DNA of 64,000 nt from an uncultured Mollicutes bacterium (GTDB lineage Bacteria > Bacillota_I > Bacilli_A > RFN20 > CAG-826), in the NCBI GenBank assembly GCA_945936135.1, contig CAMESG010000005.1:61609-125608 (forward strand). The letters are read 5' to 3'. Below are positions 6,659 to 15,993 of the stretch, piece after piece. Below the pieces are notes generated by a model. That model was given only the letters and a program-made list of their open reading frames with translations, made no database searches and was not told the DNA's origin. The translations under genes and the position numbers were made by a program. Position 1 is the first letter of the stretch, and every line of letters begins with the position of its first letter.

Positions 6659-8002
6659 ATGCACGTTGCCTTAAGCGAACATTTAACCGGAAAAAAGATT
6701 TTTCTCGTAACGATTGCACCCATCTGCATGATGGTTTTTTCCTCGCTCTATTCCGTGGTGGACGGCGTTTTCATCTCCCAATGGGTGGGGCTGGATGCTT
6801 TTGCGGGCAATAACCTCGTTTGGCCCTATATCGCGATCCTTTCTTCCTTTGGTTTAATGTTTGGAACGGGTGGCAGCGCCCTTATTGGCAAATACCTCGG
6901 GGAAGGAAAGAAAGAGAAGGCCGATCAAACCTTCTCCTTCATGATCATTGCGACGCTGATTCTTGGTGTTGGTCTCGGGATCCTTGGTTTCTTTACATCT
7001 GGGCTTTTCACCCAGGCGATGGCCCAATTGACCTCTGATTCGACGGAAGAGATGGTTCGGGCAGGGACGATTTACGGGAAAATCCTCTCCATTGGCGTCC
7101 CCTTGCTCATGCTTCAATTCCTTTTCCAATCCTTCTTTACGGTCGCAGAGAAACCTTATGTTGGCTTTGCCTTCATCGTGGGAGCGGGAATTTCAAACAT
7201 CGCTTTGGATGCTTTGTTCATGGGTGTGTTCGGTTGGGGCATCGAAGGTGCTGCGGTTGCGACGGTTATCGGCTATTTCATCGGCGGGGCTGCCCCAATC
7301 CTTTATTTCCTCTTCAGCAAGAAAACGCCGATCCGTTGGGTGAAGCCCGTTTTCGACGGGAAAGACCTAGCGAAGGCAGCGGGCAACGGGATCAGCGAGC
7401 TCGTTTCGAACATTAGCGGTTCCGTTTTGGCGATGTGCTACAACGCCCAATTGCTCCGTTACGTTGGACAAGATGGCGTTTCCGCTTATGGGGTGATTCA
7501 ATACTTTGTCTACGTCTTTATCGCGGTGTTCATTGGGTATTCAATGGGCGTCGCCCCCTTCGTTTCCTATAACTTTGGCGCACAAAATAAGAAGGAATTG
7601 CACCATATTTTGGTTCGATCGCTATGTGTTGTCGCGGTTCTAGGCGTGGATATGTTCGCGTTTGGCGAATTCCTCGGCCCCGTTCTTTCTGCGGCTTTTG
7701 CTGGTGATAACAAGAACGTTGCTGCCTTAGCAGGCCACGCGACCAGGATTCATTCTTTTGTGTTTCTCACCTGTGGCTTCTCGATCTTTGGATCCTCCTT
7801 TTTCACCGCCTTGAATAACGGCATGGTTTCCGGGGTGATTTCTTTGTTCCGAACGTTTGTCTGTGAACTTGCTTGCGTTTTCTTGATGCCTTTGATCTTA
7901 TCGGTCGATGGCATTTGGGCCTCTGGGGCCTTTGCCGAGATTGGTTCCTCTGCTCTTACGGTCTTCTTCTATATATGGGGGAAGAAGAAGTACGGCTATT
8001 GA
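6659..8002 (+). CDS. MATE-family multidrug/cation exporter
   Basis: A 447-residue protein with about 12 membrane helices, of the MATE (NorM/DinF/MepA-like) efflux family. Typical features are the early helix with the SLYSVVDGVFIS motif (residues 28-39), GTGGSALIGKYLGEGKKEKA after helix 2, repeated in a looser form as PFVSYNFGAQNKKELHH in the second half, and FFTVAEKPYVG in the middle. It should expel drugs or metabolites in exchange for Na+ or H+. The gene stands alone behind its own promoter, and the leader hairpin before the ribosome site hints at conditional expression. Substrate cannot be told from sequence. The start at ATG 6659 is set by AAAGGAG 10 bases upstream. Confidence 0.93.
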   Translation: MHVALSEHLTGKKIFLVTIAPICMMVFSSLYSVVDGVFISQWVGLDAFAGNNLVWPYIAILSSFGLMFGTGGSALIGKYLGEGKKEKADQTFSFMIIATLILGVGLGILGFFTSGLFTQAMAQLTSDSTEEMVRAGTIYGKILSIGVPLLMLQFLFQSFFTVAEKPYVGFAFIVGAGISNIALDALFMGVFGWGIEGAAVATVIGYFIGGAAPILYFLFSKKTPIRWVKPVFDGKDLAKAAGNGISELVSNISGSVLAMCYNAQLLRYVGQDGVSAYGVIQYFVYVFIAVFIGYSMGVAPFVSYNFGAQNKKELHHILVRSLCVVAVLGVDMFAFGEFLGPVLSAAFAGDNKNVAALAGHATRIHSFVFLTCGFSIFGSSFFTALNNGMVSGVISLFRTFVCELACVFLMPLILSVDGIWASGAFAEIGSSALTVFFYIWGKKKYGY

Positions 8003-8040
8003 TTCCTGTGGAACTTTTTGGGATTTCCATTAAAAAAAGA

Positions 8041-8069
8041 TAGACAGCCTCTTTAAAAAAGAGTATCTT
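8041..8069 (+). promoter_or_regulatory. Promoter of rpsU
   Basis: TAGACA (8041-8046), a 17-base spacer and TATCTT (8064-8069) precede a leader of about 30 bases with a GGTGGTGA ribosome site. Confidence 0.65.
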
Positions 8070-8106
8070 CCAAAAGCAATCAAAGCGGAAAGGTGGTGAG
8101 TGCAGA

Positions 8107-8283
8107 ATGTCGATCAAAGTTGTGGTTCGCGAAGGTGAAACCCTCGATGACGCGATGAGACGCTTCAAACGTGGCGTCAACAAGTCGGGCATCCTTCTTG
8201 AATGCCGCAAGCGCGAAGCTTACCTCAAGCCGTGTTTGGCCCGTGCGATGAAGTCCAAGATGGCCCGTCGCAAGAAGTGGTAA
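8107..8283 (+). CDS. rpsU: 30S ribosomal protein bS21
   Basis: A 58-residue, very basic protein that is too short for routine ORF cut-offs. The N-terminus reads [20 protein letters not shown], followed by [19 protein letters not shown] and a Lys/Arg-rich tail ending RRKKW. This is the classic bS21 pattern (VVVR-x-E-x-LD-x-A-x-RRFKR ... ECRKREAY). bS21 sits on the 30S platform near the anti-Shine-Dalgarno region and helps early initiation. It is transcribed alone, from a promoter at 8041, and ends at a strong terminator. Its presence bears on the mixed use of SD-led and leaderless starts in this genome, but a direct link is speculation. Confidence 0.97.
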   Translation: MSIKVVVREGETLDDAMRRFKRGVNKSGILLECRKREAYLKPCLARAMKSKMARRKKW

Positions 8284-8303
8284 TTCGCTTCCGTTAACGC
8301 AAT

Positions 8304-8330
8304 AGCAGCCCCAAGCGGGCTGCTTTTCTT
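8304..8330 (+). terminator. Terminator of rpsU
   Basis: An 8-bp stem AGCAGCCC/GGGCTGCT with a 5-base loop, then TTTTCTT. Confidence 0.9.
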
Positions 8331-8399
8331 ATCTTCTTTGCCTTGGGAAACCATGGCATAATAAACCCGCATCGGAATCTCATATAGGAGGTTGGATTC

Positions 8400-9371
8400 A
8401 TGCTTAGTGACAACGCCGTGCTCTTCTCCTTGTCCGCGAACGAAGAATTAGCTTCGTCCATCGCCAAAATTCTTGGCGTCCGTTTAGGAGAAAGACACCT
8501 TCACCGTTTTCCGTCCGGAGAAATCATCGTCGAGCCGATCGACACGGTCCGCGGGAAGAAGGTTTTTATTCTTCAATCGACCTGCCCGCCCGTGAACGAG
8601 AACTTGATGGAGGCTTTGATCTTCATCGACGCGCTTCGTCGTTCTTCTGCCAAAGAAATCAATTTGGTTTGTCCCTATTTCGGCTACGCTAGACAAGATC
8701 GCAAGTCGAAACCGCGCCAGCCGATCACCTCGGCCCTTGTCGCCCATTTGCTTGCGACCGCGGGGTTAGATCGTATCGTCACGGTCAACTTGCACGCCGC
8801 CCAGATCCAAGGTTTTTTCTCTTGCTTGGCGGACGATTTGACCGCGGTTCCCCTTTTGGCCAAAGCCATTCAAGATGATATTAAAGATTACAAGGATGTG
8901 GTTGTTGTTTCGCCAGATCATGGTGGTGTGAATCGCGCAAGAAAACTCGCGGAGATCATCAACGTTCCTTTGGCGATCATCGATAAGCGTCGCGGGAACA
9001 ATCTCGAACCCGAGGCTATGAACATCATCGGCGAAGTCCGCGGAAAGAAGTGCATCATGGTCGATGACATCATCGACACGGGTAAATCGGCGGTCATCGG
9101 AGCGAACGCTTTGTTGGATGCCGGCGCCGTGTCCGTCATGATGGCGGCGGTGCACCCCGTCTTCTCCGATCCTTGCTTCTCGTTGCTCGAACATGGCCCC
9201 TTCGATGAAATCATTGTCACCGATTCGATCCCCTTGGACGAACGTTTCAAGAAACTATCCACGGTGAAAGTTGTGAGCCTTGCGAACCTTCTTGCCGAGT
9301 GCATCGAGCGCATCGACAAAGATGAGCCGTTGTCCGCGGTTTTCGCCGCTTATGGCTTGCATTCGAACTAA
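8400..9371 (+). CDS. prs: Ribose-phosphate pyrophosphokinase (PRPP synthetase)
   Basis: A 323-residue cytoplasmic enzyme that makes PRPP from ribose 5-phosphate and ATP for nucleotide, His and Trp synthesis. Family motifs are present: FPSGEIIVEP near residue 37, the ATP-binding Y-F-G-Y-A-R-Q-D-R-K segment near 97-106, VVVVSPDHGGVNRARKLA with its catalytic loop, and the PRPP-binding signature MVDDIIDTGKS near residue 220. The length matches class I PRPP synthetases. The gene stands alone: its start is fixed by TAGGAGG (8385-8391) and it ends at its own terminator. A CATAAT at 8357 may be the -10 box, but no convincing -35 was found. Confidence 0.97.
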   Translation: MLSDNAVLFSLSANEELASSIAKILGVRLGERHLHRFPSGEIIVEPIDTVRGKKVFILQSTCPPVNENLMEALIFIDALRRSSAKEINLVCPYFGYARQDRKSKPRQPITSALVAHLLATAGLDRIVTVNLHAAQIQGFFSCLADDLTAVPLLAKAIQDDIKDYKDVVVVSPDHGGVNRARKLAEIINVPLAIIDKRRGNNLEPEAMNIIGEVRGKKCIMVDDIIDTGKSAVIGANALLDAGAVSVMMAAVHPVFSDPCFSLLEHGPFDEIIVTDSIPLDERFKKLSTVKVVSLANLLAECIERIDKDEPLSAVFAAYGLHSN

Positions 9372-9386
9372 GAACAATAACGCTTT

Positions 9387-9411
9387 GGGAGGCTCGCCCT
9401 CCCTTTTGTTT
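9387..9411 (+). terminator. Terminator of prs
   Basis: The stem GGGAGG/CCTCCC (9387-9403) is followed by TTTTGTTTT. Confidence 0.88.
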
Positions 9412-9415
9412 TATC

Positions 9416-9444
9416 TTCATAAGCACCCCTCTTGGCGGTATAAT
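9416..9444 (+). promoter_or_regulatory. Leaderless promoter of addB
   Basis: TTCATA (9416-9421), a 17-base spacer and a perfect TATAAT (9439-9444). The ATG follows after exactly 8 bases, so the mRNA should begin at or within a base of the start codon. Confidence 0.75.
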
Positions 9445-9452
9445 TTTCGTAT

Positions 9453-11921
9453 ATGACAAGCGCGGGGAAATTGGATTTAAAGCAAAGGGTTATCCTAGTC
9501 GCGGAACGCGAATATCACCCGATTTTGCTTCGCCAAAAAGAGGCGCATCCGGAGTGGAACCTCAAGATCGTCACGCCGAAAGAATTCTTGGATTTGGCTT
9601 CGTTCCGTTATACGGAAGATCCAATTCCTGCTTTATTGAAAACGGGTCTTGATTATGATCGAGCGAAGAAGTGGCTTAAGATCCTTCGCCTTGCCCATGA
9701 TGCGGATCACCTAAAGATCAAAGAATATTGGGAGATTGTTTCGCCTTTCACGACGATTGATCCCTATGCGCAAATCGAACTAAAACGGTGCAATCTCGTT
9801 TTTTTTGAATTGCAAGAAGATTGCGAATTGCACGGACTTTGCAAGCGTTTTGGTTACTCCTGCGTTGATTTAAGTTTTGAAGATCTAGGTATTGAGAAAC
9901 AATTGGACGAAACAAAATCATGCCTTCCGATTGCTTCCTACCGGAACAAAGAAGAGCAATTTATTTCCGTGTTTTCACTCCTTCGAAAAGAAGTGCTCGA
10001 TCACCCGGAGAAGAAAAACAACATCTGCCTTCATGTCGATGGAGCGAAGGACGAATTCCATTTAAGGTTTGTTTCCTCTTTGCTCGGCTTGCCTCTTTTC
10101 CTTCATGTGCAACGTCCCTTGCGTGCGGATGGCGAGATCGCGGCCTTGCTTTCAAAAATCTTCCAAGAGAAAAACCTGTCCTTAAGCGAAGAAGAACGTT
10201 CTTCTTGGGCGGGCGCGATCTTTCAAGGGATCATCGACCAATACGATCTTGCCTCGCTTCCCTTTGAGAAAGCCTATATCGATCTAGAAGAAGTTCTTTC
10301 TAGCAGGGTTACGGATGGCTTTGAAACCGAAGAAGGCTTATTGGTCAACGATCGTTTCGCGATCCTCCCGGATGAAGAAATCTACGTTTTGGATTTCTGC
10401 TTCGGAAGGTTCTATAAAAACTACGCGGACAACAACGTTCTTTCGGATGCCGAACTTGCGAAAATCGGGGTGAATCCAAGCTACGTTTTGACGCTTCTAG
10501 ACGGAAGGAAGAAACGGAACTACCTCCGTTATTCAAAGATCGCTTTCTTAAGCCTTGTTCGCGAGCATCAAAGCGATAAGATCTATCCTTCTCAATTCGT
10601 AGAAGAGTTCTCCAAGGCGAACCCCCTTTGGCAGAAGGCAACCTATCGCGCGGAGATCAACGAAGAAGGTGTTTTCACCACGGAAGGGGCGAATTTTGCT
10701 TCGGCGAATGCCTGTGACAAGGCCTTTATCCGTTCTCCTTTGGGCGAATATCGTTCTTACGATCCTTCGTTCAAGGGGATCTCGGAGACGCATCGCCCGA
10801 AATTCGATTCTTGGTCGATCTCCAGGATCGAGAAGTATACGAAGTGCCCTTATTCCTTTTATATGGAGAAATTGATCCCCTCAAAGGATTCCGATTCTCA
10901 TTACAAGTGGCTTGGGACGATGTTCCATAAGGTAATGGAGAGAATCTACGATCCGGATTACGACTTTGAAACCGCCTTCGAAGAAGGAAAGGAAGCCTAT
11001 CGTAAGGAGATGGAAAAAGAGGGAATGGAAATCTCTCCCCAAGAAGAAACCTATTTCTTGGTTTACCACGAGGTGTTAAAGGTCGTCCTGGCTCATGCAA
11101 GAGCCATGAAACAGGAGATGAGTTATCGCTCCTCTTGGGCAGAATATTCGTTAGAAACCGATTTAGAAGACGGCGATAGGAAATATCATTTCAAAGGAAG
11201 CATCGATAAGTTGATTCTTGTTGGAGACGATGAGCGCTCTTTCTATTACATTGGAGATTATAAGACGGGCGCGACCAAGTTTGACCCGGACGAAGTGATC
11301 TACGGATCTTCCCTCCAACTCCCAATGTACCATTACGTTTTGGAGAAGATGAATCCTGATATTGCAAAAGATTGCGGTTTCGCGGGCTTTGGCATTCAAC
11401 AAATCGACTTCACTTCCCTTAAGAGCGCTTGCGCGAAAGAAGGCTATTATTGCCTTAACAACTATATGAACCAGGCTTGCTTCTCGGGCGTTGGGAAAGA
11501 GTTAATCGACGCCTGGGCGGTTTTGGATCGAACTAAGTTGACGGAAAAGAACAAGAAGCCGGCGCTTGCGAAAACAAGCACCTATTTCAAGACACCCATT
11601 ATGATGGGCAGCACCGAACAGAAGGCGAGCAAAGGAGAAACGGAACTGGATTGGTCGTTAAAGAGCCTTGAAGAAACTGCCTGGCAAGTATGCTTAGAAG
11701 TAATTCACGCGATAGAGAACGGGCAATATCCGATCGCTCCTTCTTCTTCGCCAAGAAGGAAGGCCGCAAGCTCCAGAGACATCGCTTGCAATAATTGCGA
11801 GTATCGCGATGTCTGTTATAGCAAAGGCATCAAAGATGCACGTCAACATTACGCTTACACGAAGATGAAGAAAGGAGGGGAGGAAGATGGGGTTCAACAC
11901 GGAACAAGCAAGGGCGATTGA
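9453..11921 (+). CDS. addB: AddB-like subunit of the ATP-dependent recombination nuclease AddAB (short form)
   Basis: An 822-residue protein, against about 1150 for Bacillus AddB. The C-terminal half is a RecB-family PD-(D/E)XK nuclease: WSISRIEKYTKCPYSFYM near residue 455-470, GTMFHKVMER, the catalytic GSIDKLI ... YIGDYKTG, and QLPMY. Four cysteines match the AddB iron-sulfur cluster: C464 in KCPYSF, and CNNCEYRDVC near 781-790. The N-terminal half is divergent and I see no Walker A motif, so the helicase-like part seems reduced to a scaffold. With AddA it resects broken DNA ends and stops at Chi. It overlaps addA by 35 bases and its start is leaderless. Confidence 0.88.
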   Translation: MTSAGKLDLKQRVILVAEREYHPILLRQKEAHPEWNLKIVTPKEFLDLASFRYTEDPIPALLKTGLDYDRAKKWLKILRLAHDADHLKIKEYWEIVSPFTTIDPYAQIELKRCNLVFFELQEDCELHGLCKRFGYSCVDLSFEDLGIEKQLDETKSCLPIASYRNKEEQFISVFSLLRKEVLDHPEKKNNICLHVDGAKDEFHLRFVSSLLGLPLFLHVQRPLRADGEIAALLSKIFQEKNLSLSEEERSSWAGAIFQGIIDQYDLASLPFEKAYIDLEEVLSSRVTDGFETEEGLLVNDRFAILPDEEIYVLDFCFGRFYKNYADNNVLSDAELAKIGVNPSYVLTLLDGRKKRNYLRYSKIAFLSLVREHQSDKIYPSQFVEEFSKANPLWQKATYRAEINEEGVFTTEGANFASANACDKAFIRSPLGEYRSYDPSFKGISETHRPKFDSWSISRIEKYTKCPYSFYMEKLIPSKDSDSHYKWLGTMFHKVMERIYDPDYDFETAFEEGKEAYRKEMEKEGMEISPQEETYFLVYHEVLKVVLAHARAMKQEMSYRSSWAEYSLETDLEDGDRKYHFKGSIDKLILVGDDERSFYYIGDYKTGATKFDPDEVIYGSSLQLPMYHYVLEKMNPDIAKDCGFAGFGIQQIDFTSLKSACAKEGYYCLNNYMNQACFSGVGKELIDAWAVLDRTKLTEKNKKPALAKTSTYFKTPIMMGSTEQKASKGETELDWSLKSLEETAWQVCLEVIHAIENGQYPIAPSSSPRRKAASSRDIACNNCEYRDVCYSKGIKDARQHYAYTKMKKGGEEDGVQHGTSKGD

Positions 11922-14900
11922 AGCCGGGATCGACGAAGACATCCTCATTACCGCCGGGGCGGGATCTGGCAAGACAAAGACCCTTTCGGAACGTGTCTAC
12001 CGCATCATCTCCGACCCGAACATCGGTTTGAAGCCAAGCGAGCTTCTTGTTTTGACGTTCACGAACAACGCGGCATACGAGATGAAGACGCGCATCATCG
12101 CGCGCTTTGCCTCCGAGGGAGAAGAGAAAGCCGAGCTCGCTTCCGAGATGGTTTCTGCGCACGTTCAAACCTTTGACTCTTTCAATCAATATTTGGTTTC
12201 TTCCTATAGCGATGCCCTTGGCCTGCCTTCATCCATCGCGGTTGCAAACCCCACGGTTTTGGCGGTCAAGGCCAAAGAAACCTTGGATGTTGTCTTAACC
12301 TCTTTCTATCAAAACGAGAGCGTTCGTGAGGATCTTGCGCGGTTAATCCGTCGTTTTTCATGGAAAACGGATGATGCCTTGCGCAAAGAAATTCTTAATG
12401 CCTATGACCGATTAAGGAAGTTGACCCCGGCCAAGCAGAAGGACTTGCTTGAGCATTATGAGGAGCGCTTCTTAAGCGATGCTTTTATCGAGCGGGCTTA
12501 TGAAGATTACGTTACTTCTATAAAGAGTGAACTCATCTCGATTCTTTGGAAGGCGGCTTACGTTGAGAAAACCAAACGAGGCGGAGAACTCGAATGCCTT
12601 GAGAATCAGGCGTTCTGGCAGAAGGACGTCGATCAATTCGCCTTTGAGGATTCCGAATATGCTGAACCTGCCTACGAGGGCATTCTTTCCTTGATCCAAA
12701 CGCCGGATATCGCTTCTTTCGTGGAGGCGGCCAACCAATTCTCGATGAAGTACGGGAGGCTTTTCCCGAGGGTGACGTCTCGAAAGGGAACGGAGAAAGA
12801 AGAAAAAGATATTTTGGACGCGCCTTGGAAAGTCATGAAAAACGCCTATGGTCGTAAAGACAGCGTGATCAACCGGTTCCTGACCTTCCCAAGCTTAGAA
12901 GAAACCAAGGCGAAGAAGGAAAAGGACCGCCCGATTTATGTTTTGTTCCTTTCGATCTTAAAAGAATTCGCCAAGAAGATGGATGAAGTCCGCCGCGAGA
13001 TGAACGCCTATGATTTCTCGGACATTTCGGCGATGGCGCTTGAGCTTTTGACTTTGCCGAAATACGCGGATATTGCCGAGGAGATCCGCTGCCGTTTCCG
13101 CTACATCATGGTCGATGAATACCAGGATACGAATGATGCCCAGGAAGTTTTCCTTGAAAGTCTATTGAAGGTGAACCACTTTGGACGGCGCGCCCACCTC
13201 TTTTGCGTAGGTGATGCCAAACAGTCGATCTATGCCTTCCGCAACTCGAATGTTGCCTTGTTTCGCGCTCGTCAAGAAGCCTATTTGAAGGGGCCGGGAC
13301 ACGAAGTCATTCCCATGAACAAGAACTATCGTTCAGGACCGGGGCTTCTTTCGGATCTTAACTATATCTTTACTTATTACATGACCCTTCAACATGGGGG
13401 CATTGATTATTCGTCTCCTTTAGAGCGCCTTGAATACGACCAAAAGGTGAATCTCTATTCCGAACCTTATTCCCATTTTGGGGTCGAACGTATCGCGCCT
13501 AGCGCCCCGCTTAGCCCGTTATTCAAACAGAGCGAATACGAGGCAAGGGCGATCGCCGCGGACATAAAAGAAAAAGTCGAAAGCGGTTATCTAGTTTACG
13601 ATCGTTCTTCTAACCCTCACGTGAGGCCCTGCCGTTATTCGGATTTCGTGATCTTGATGGAGAAGAAAAAGAGCTTTGGCGCCTACCAAAAGTTCTTCAA
13701 CCAACTTGGGATTCGATTAAACAATGTGATGACCGAGGATCTAAAAGAAGTGGGGGCAATTTTGCTCCTCCAATCCCTTTTGGGTCTTGTTTCCTACTTC
13801 TTAGGTGAGAAGGAACTCGATGCCCCTCACCTTTTCGCCTCTTTTTTACGCAGCTATGTCCTTTCGAAAACCGATGAGGAGATCGCAAAAATCTTCGCTA
13901 GAAAAGGAAACACCCCCGAGGAAAGATTCCAAGGGGTTGAAGAATGGGAGAGGGTCAAAGCTTTCTCGGAAACGCACGAGGCCTCTTCGTTTAAAACGCT
14001 TTTCATGGATCTATTGATCGAGTTTGGCTTGTTGGATCGTTTGCACGTTGTCGGCGAAGTCGAAGATCTATCCGCGAAGATCGAGTCGATGTATTTGGCC
14101 GCCTGCAGCATCGACGCTGTCGGGGAATCCGTCCACGGGTTCTACGAAATGCTAAGAAGCATCTCCAAGAACAAGCTTGATTTGAAGTCCGAGATGAACA
14201 TCCAAAGCGAGGATGCGGTCACCCTGATGAGCATCCACGCCTCAAAGGGTTTGGAACAAAAGATCGTCTACATGCCTTGTTCTTGTTCCGGGATCCGAAG
14301 CGGTTCAAGCGAGAAACCAACCACCCTGTTCTTGGAGAAATATGGTTTCCAAATGAACGAGGGTTTCGATTTGGCAAAGCACATCATCCAAGAGGACAGC
14401 ACGCCTAGCCCCGTCTATGGAATCGCGGGGCAGATGATCCTAAACGAAACCTCGAAACAGGCGGAAATCGATGAACACGTTCGTTTGTTCTATGTCGCTT
14501 TGACCCGTGCGGAGAATGCTTTGATTATCGTCGGAGACCCCTTCTATAAATTGGCGGGATCACCTTATGAAATGCTGGAATCCTGTCCGAACGTTTCCTT
14601 GCTTGATGTTGACTATTTAAAGCAAAAAGTTGAACAAAACGTTCTATCGGACGAAGATTTGCAAGCATATCTTGATTCATTAAAAGATTACCCTTCCGTC
14701 TCGGTTAATGTTTCCAAAGAGGTCGTGAGCAAGGAAGCCTACGCCGTGTACTTGGATGTTTTAAAGGATTTCCAAAACCAAAAACGAGCGGATAACGACC
14801 TCGCGGTCAAAACCATCTTGATCAAACTCCTTGAAGGCTTTTCTTCTTCGCTTGGTGCCTTGCCAAGCGACCTCGATTTAGCGAGCCGCGTTGTTTTCGA

Positions 14901-15858
14901 GCTTGATCATCCAGGAGAAGAAGCGTCCCCTTCCTGGAACCTCTCTTCCTTCTATCAATGGTCGCTTGCTTCCGCGTGCTTTAAGAAAAACGAAGAGGAG
15001 GACGAAGAAGACGAAGAAGTAGACGATAGTGGCGAAGACGCGAATCCTTTCGGAGACATCAAAGGTCCCGATGCCTTCCATCGCCCGTTGGAACTTGAAA
15101 GCCTAGAAGCTTTCCAAGAATCCCTCCTCGGGGCGATCGAAGATTTGAAGACAATGGAGAAAAAGAAAAATAGTGATGAGGTTCAAGCCAAAGCCTATGC
15201 TAGAGCTTATTATTGCCTTCCAACGTTCGTAAAATATTTTGACCATCAAGTCTTCTCGCTTAAGCGGTCGTTCAAGACGGACGGCTTCGAAGATCGTGTG
15301 AAGTACTTTGACTTTGAACCGATGGATCGGGGGCAAAAGCAAACGTTTGTCATCCCCACCTATCAAGTCAACGACGATCCCATCGTCTTTGAACCCAGGG
15401 TCCAAGAAAGGGCATCGAAACGAATTGAGGAAGAAGATGCGGTTGATTCCTCCGTCCTTGACTATGGCACCCACCTCCATCGCTTGATGGAACTCGTGGA
15501 TTGGAAGAAGAAAGACGCCTCCTTCATCTTGGACCCAAGGGAGAGGTCCTTGATCGAAAAGATCCTTGTGCTTCCCATCTTCAAAGGGCAAGAGTTCTAT
15601 CCAGAATACGCCTTCTTTGATCCTATGATGGATTCCTCGGGGTCGATTGACCTATTGATCAAAGACGGGGAGAAGTACACGATCGTGGACTTCAAGGCCT
15701 CTTCGATCGATGATCCGGATTATGACCGGCAACTTCGAACCTATGGACGGAATGTCCAGAGGATCTTCCATGCCAAGAAAGAGAACATCCGACTGGTGCT
15801 CCTCTCGATCATGCACGCCAAGACACGTGTTGTTCCTTTTGATGAATTCAAGGCATAA
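11887..15858 (+). CDS. addA: AddA helicase-nuclease subunit
   Basis: A 1323-residue UvrD/Rep-superfamily helicase fused to a RecB-type nuclease. Helicase motifs appear in order: Walker A GAGSGKT (residues 24-30), motif II FRYIMVDEYQDTND near 406, KNYRSGPGLL, VTLMSIHASKGLEQK near 780, and RLFYVALTRAENA near 868. An acidic low-complexity stretch near residues 1037-1050 separates the helicase from the nuclease. The nuclease shows YGTHLHRLMEL, GSIDLLI, IVDFKAS and a final YDRQLRTYG. The start at ATG 11887 lies inside the addB 3' end, with a strong AGGAGGGGAGG site, so the two subunits are made together. The size and layout match AddA rather than RecB. Confidence 0.95.
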   Translation: MGFNTEQARAIEAGIDEDILITAGAGSGKTKTLSERVYRIISDPNIGLKPSELLVLTFTNNAAYEMKTRIIARFASEGEEKAELASEMVSAHVQTFDSFNQYLVSSYSDALGLPSSIAVANPTVLAVKAKETLDVVLTSFYQNESVREDLARLIRRFSWKTDDALRKEILNAYDRLRKLTPAKQKDLLEHYEERFLSDAFIERAYEDYVTSIKSELISILWKAAYVEKTKRGGELECLENQAFWQKDVDQFAFEDSEYAEPAYEGILSLIQTPDIASFVEAANQFSMKYGRLFPRVTSRKGTEKEEKDILDAPWKVMKNAYGRKDSVINRFLTFPSLEETKAKKEKDRPIYVLFLSILKEFAKKMDEVRREMNAYDFSDISAMALELLTLPKYADIAEEIRCRFRYIMVDEYQDTNDAQEVFLESLLKVNHFGRRAHLFCVGDAKQSIYAFRNSNVALFRARQEAYLKGPGHEVIPMNKNYRSGPGLLSDLNYIFTYYMTLQHGGIDYSSPLERLEYDQKVNLYSEPYSHFGVERIAPSAPLSPLFKQSEYEARAIAADIKEKVESGYLVYDRSSNPHVRPCRYSDFVILMEKKKSFGAYQKFFNQLGIRLNNVMTEDLKEVGAILLLQSLLGLVSYFLGEKELDAPHLFASFLRSYVLSKTDEEIAKIFARKGNTPEERFQGVEEWERVKAFSETHEASSFKTLFMDLLIEFGLLDRLHVVGEVEDLSAKIESMYLAACSIDAVGESVHGFYEMLRSISKNKLDLKSEMNIQSEDAVTLMSIHASKGLEQKIVYMPCSCSGIRSGSSEKPTTLFLEKYGFQMNEGFDLAKHIIQEDSTPSPVYGIAGQMILNETSKQAEIDEHVRLFYVALTRAENALIIVGDPFYKLAGSPYEMLESCPNVSLLDVDYLKQKVEQNVLSDEDLQAYLDSLKDYPSVSVNVSKEVVSKEAYAVYLDVLKDFQNQKRADNDLAVKTILIKLLEGFSSSLGALPSDLDLASRVVFELDHPGEEASPSWNLSSFYQWSLASACFKKNEEEDEEDEEVDDSGEDANPFGDIKGPDAFHRPLELESLEAFQESLLGAIEDLKTMEKKKNSDEVQAKAYARAYYCLPTFVKYFDHQVFSLKRSFKTDGFEDRVKYFDFEPMDRGQKQTFVIPTYQVNDDPIVFEPRVQERASKRIEEEDAVDSSVLDYGTHLHRLMELVDWKKKDASFILDPRERSLIEKILVLPIFKGQEFYPEYAFFDPMMDSSGSIDLLIKDGEKYTIVDFKASSIDDPDYDRQLRTYGRNVQRIFHAKKENIRLVLLSIMHAKTRVVPFDEFKA

Positions 15859-15910
15859 CCTTGCGATTTGAAGGTTTTCTCTTTGGAATTGCTTTGTTTC
15901 GATGGCTGGA

Positions 15911-15940
15911 ATGGGCGGAATTTGCCGCCCATTTTTGCTT
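15911..15940 (+). terminator. Terminator of addBA
   Basis: An 8-bp stem ATGGGCGG/CCGCCCAT with loop AATTTG, then TTTTTGCTTT. Confidence 0.88.
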
Positions 15941-15957
15941 TATAAGCAATAGCTTCA

Positions 15958-15986
15958 TCGACAAGAAAGCGAAAGGCTTCTATCAT
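15958..15986 (+). promoter_or_regulatory. Leaderless promoter of the RDD-ABC operon
   Basis: TCGACA (15958-15963), a 17-base spacer and TATCAT (15981-15986). The ATG at 15994 follows after 7 bases. The in-frame ATG at 15988 would lie upstream of the expected transcript start. Confidence 0.7.
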
Positions 15987-15993
15987 TATGCCA

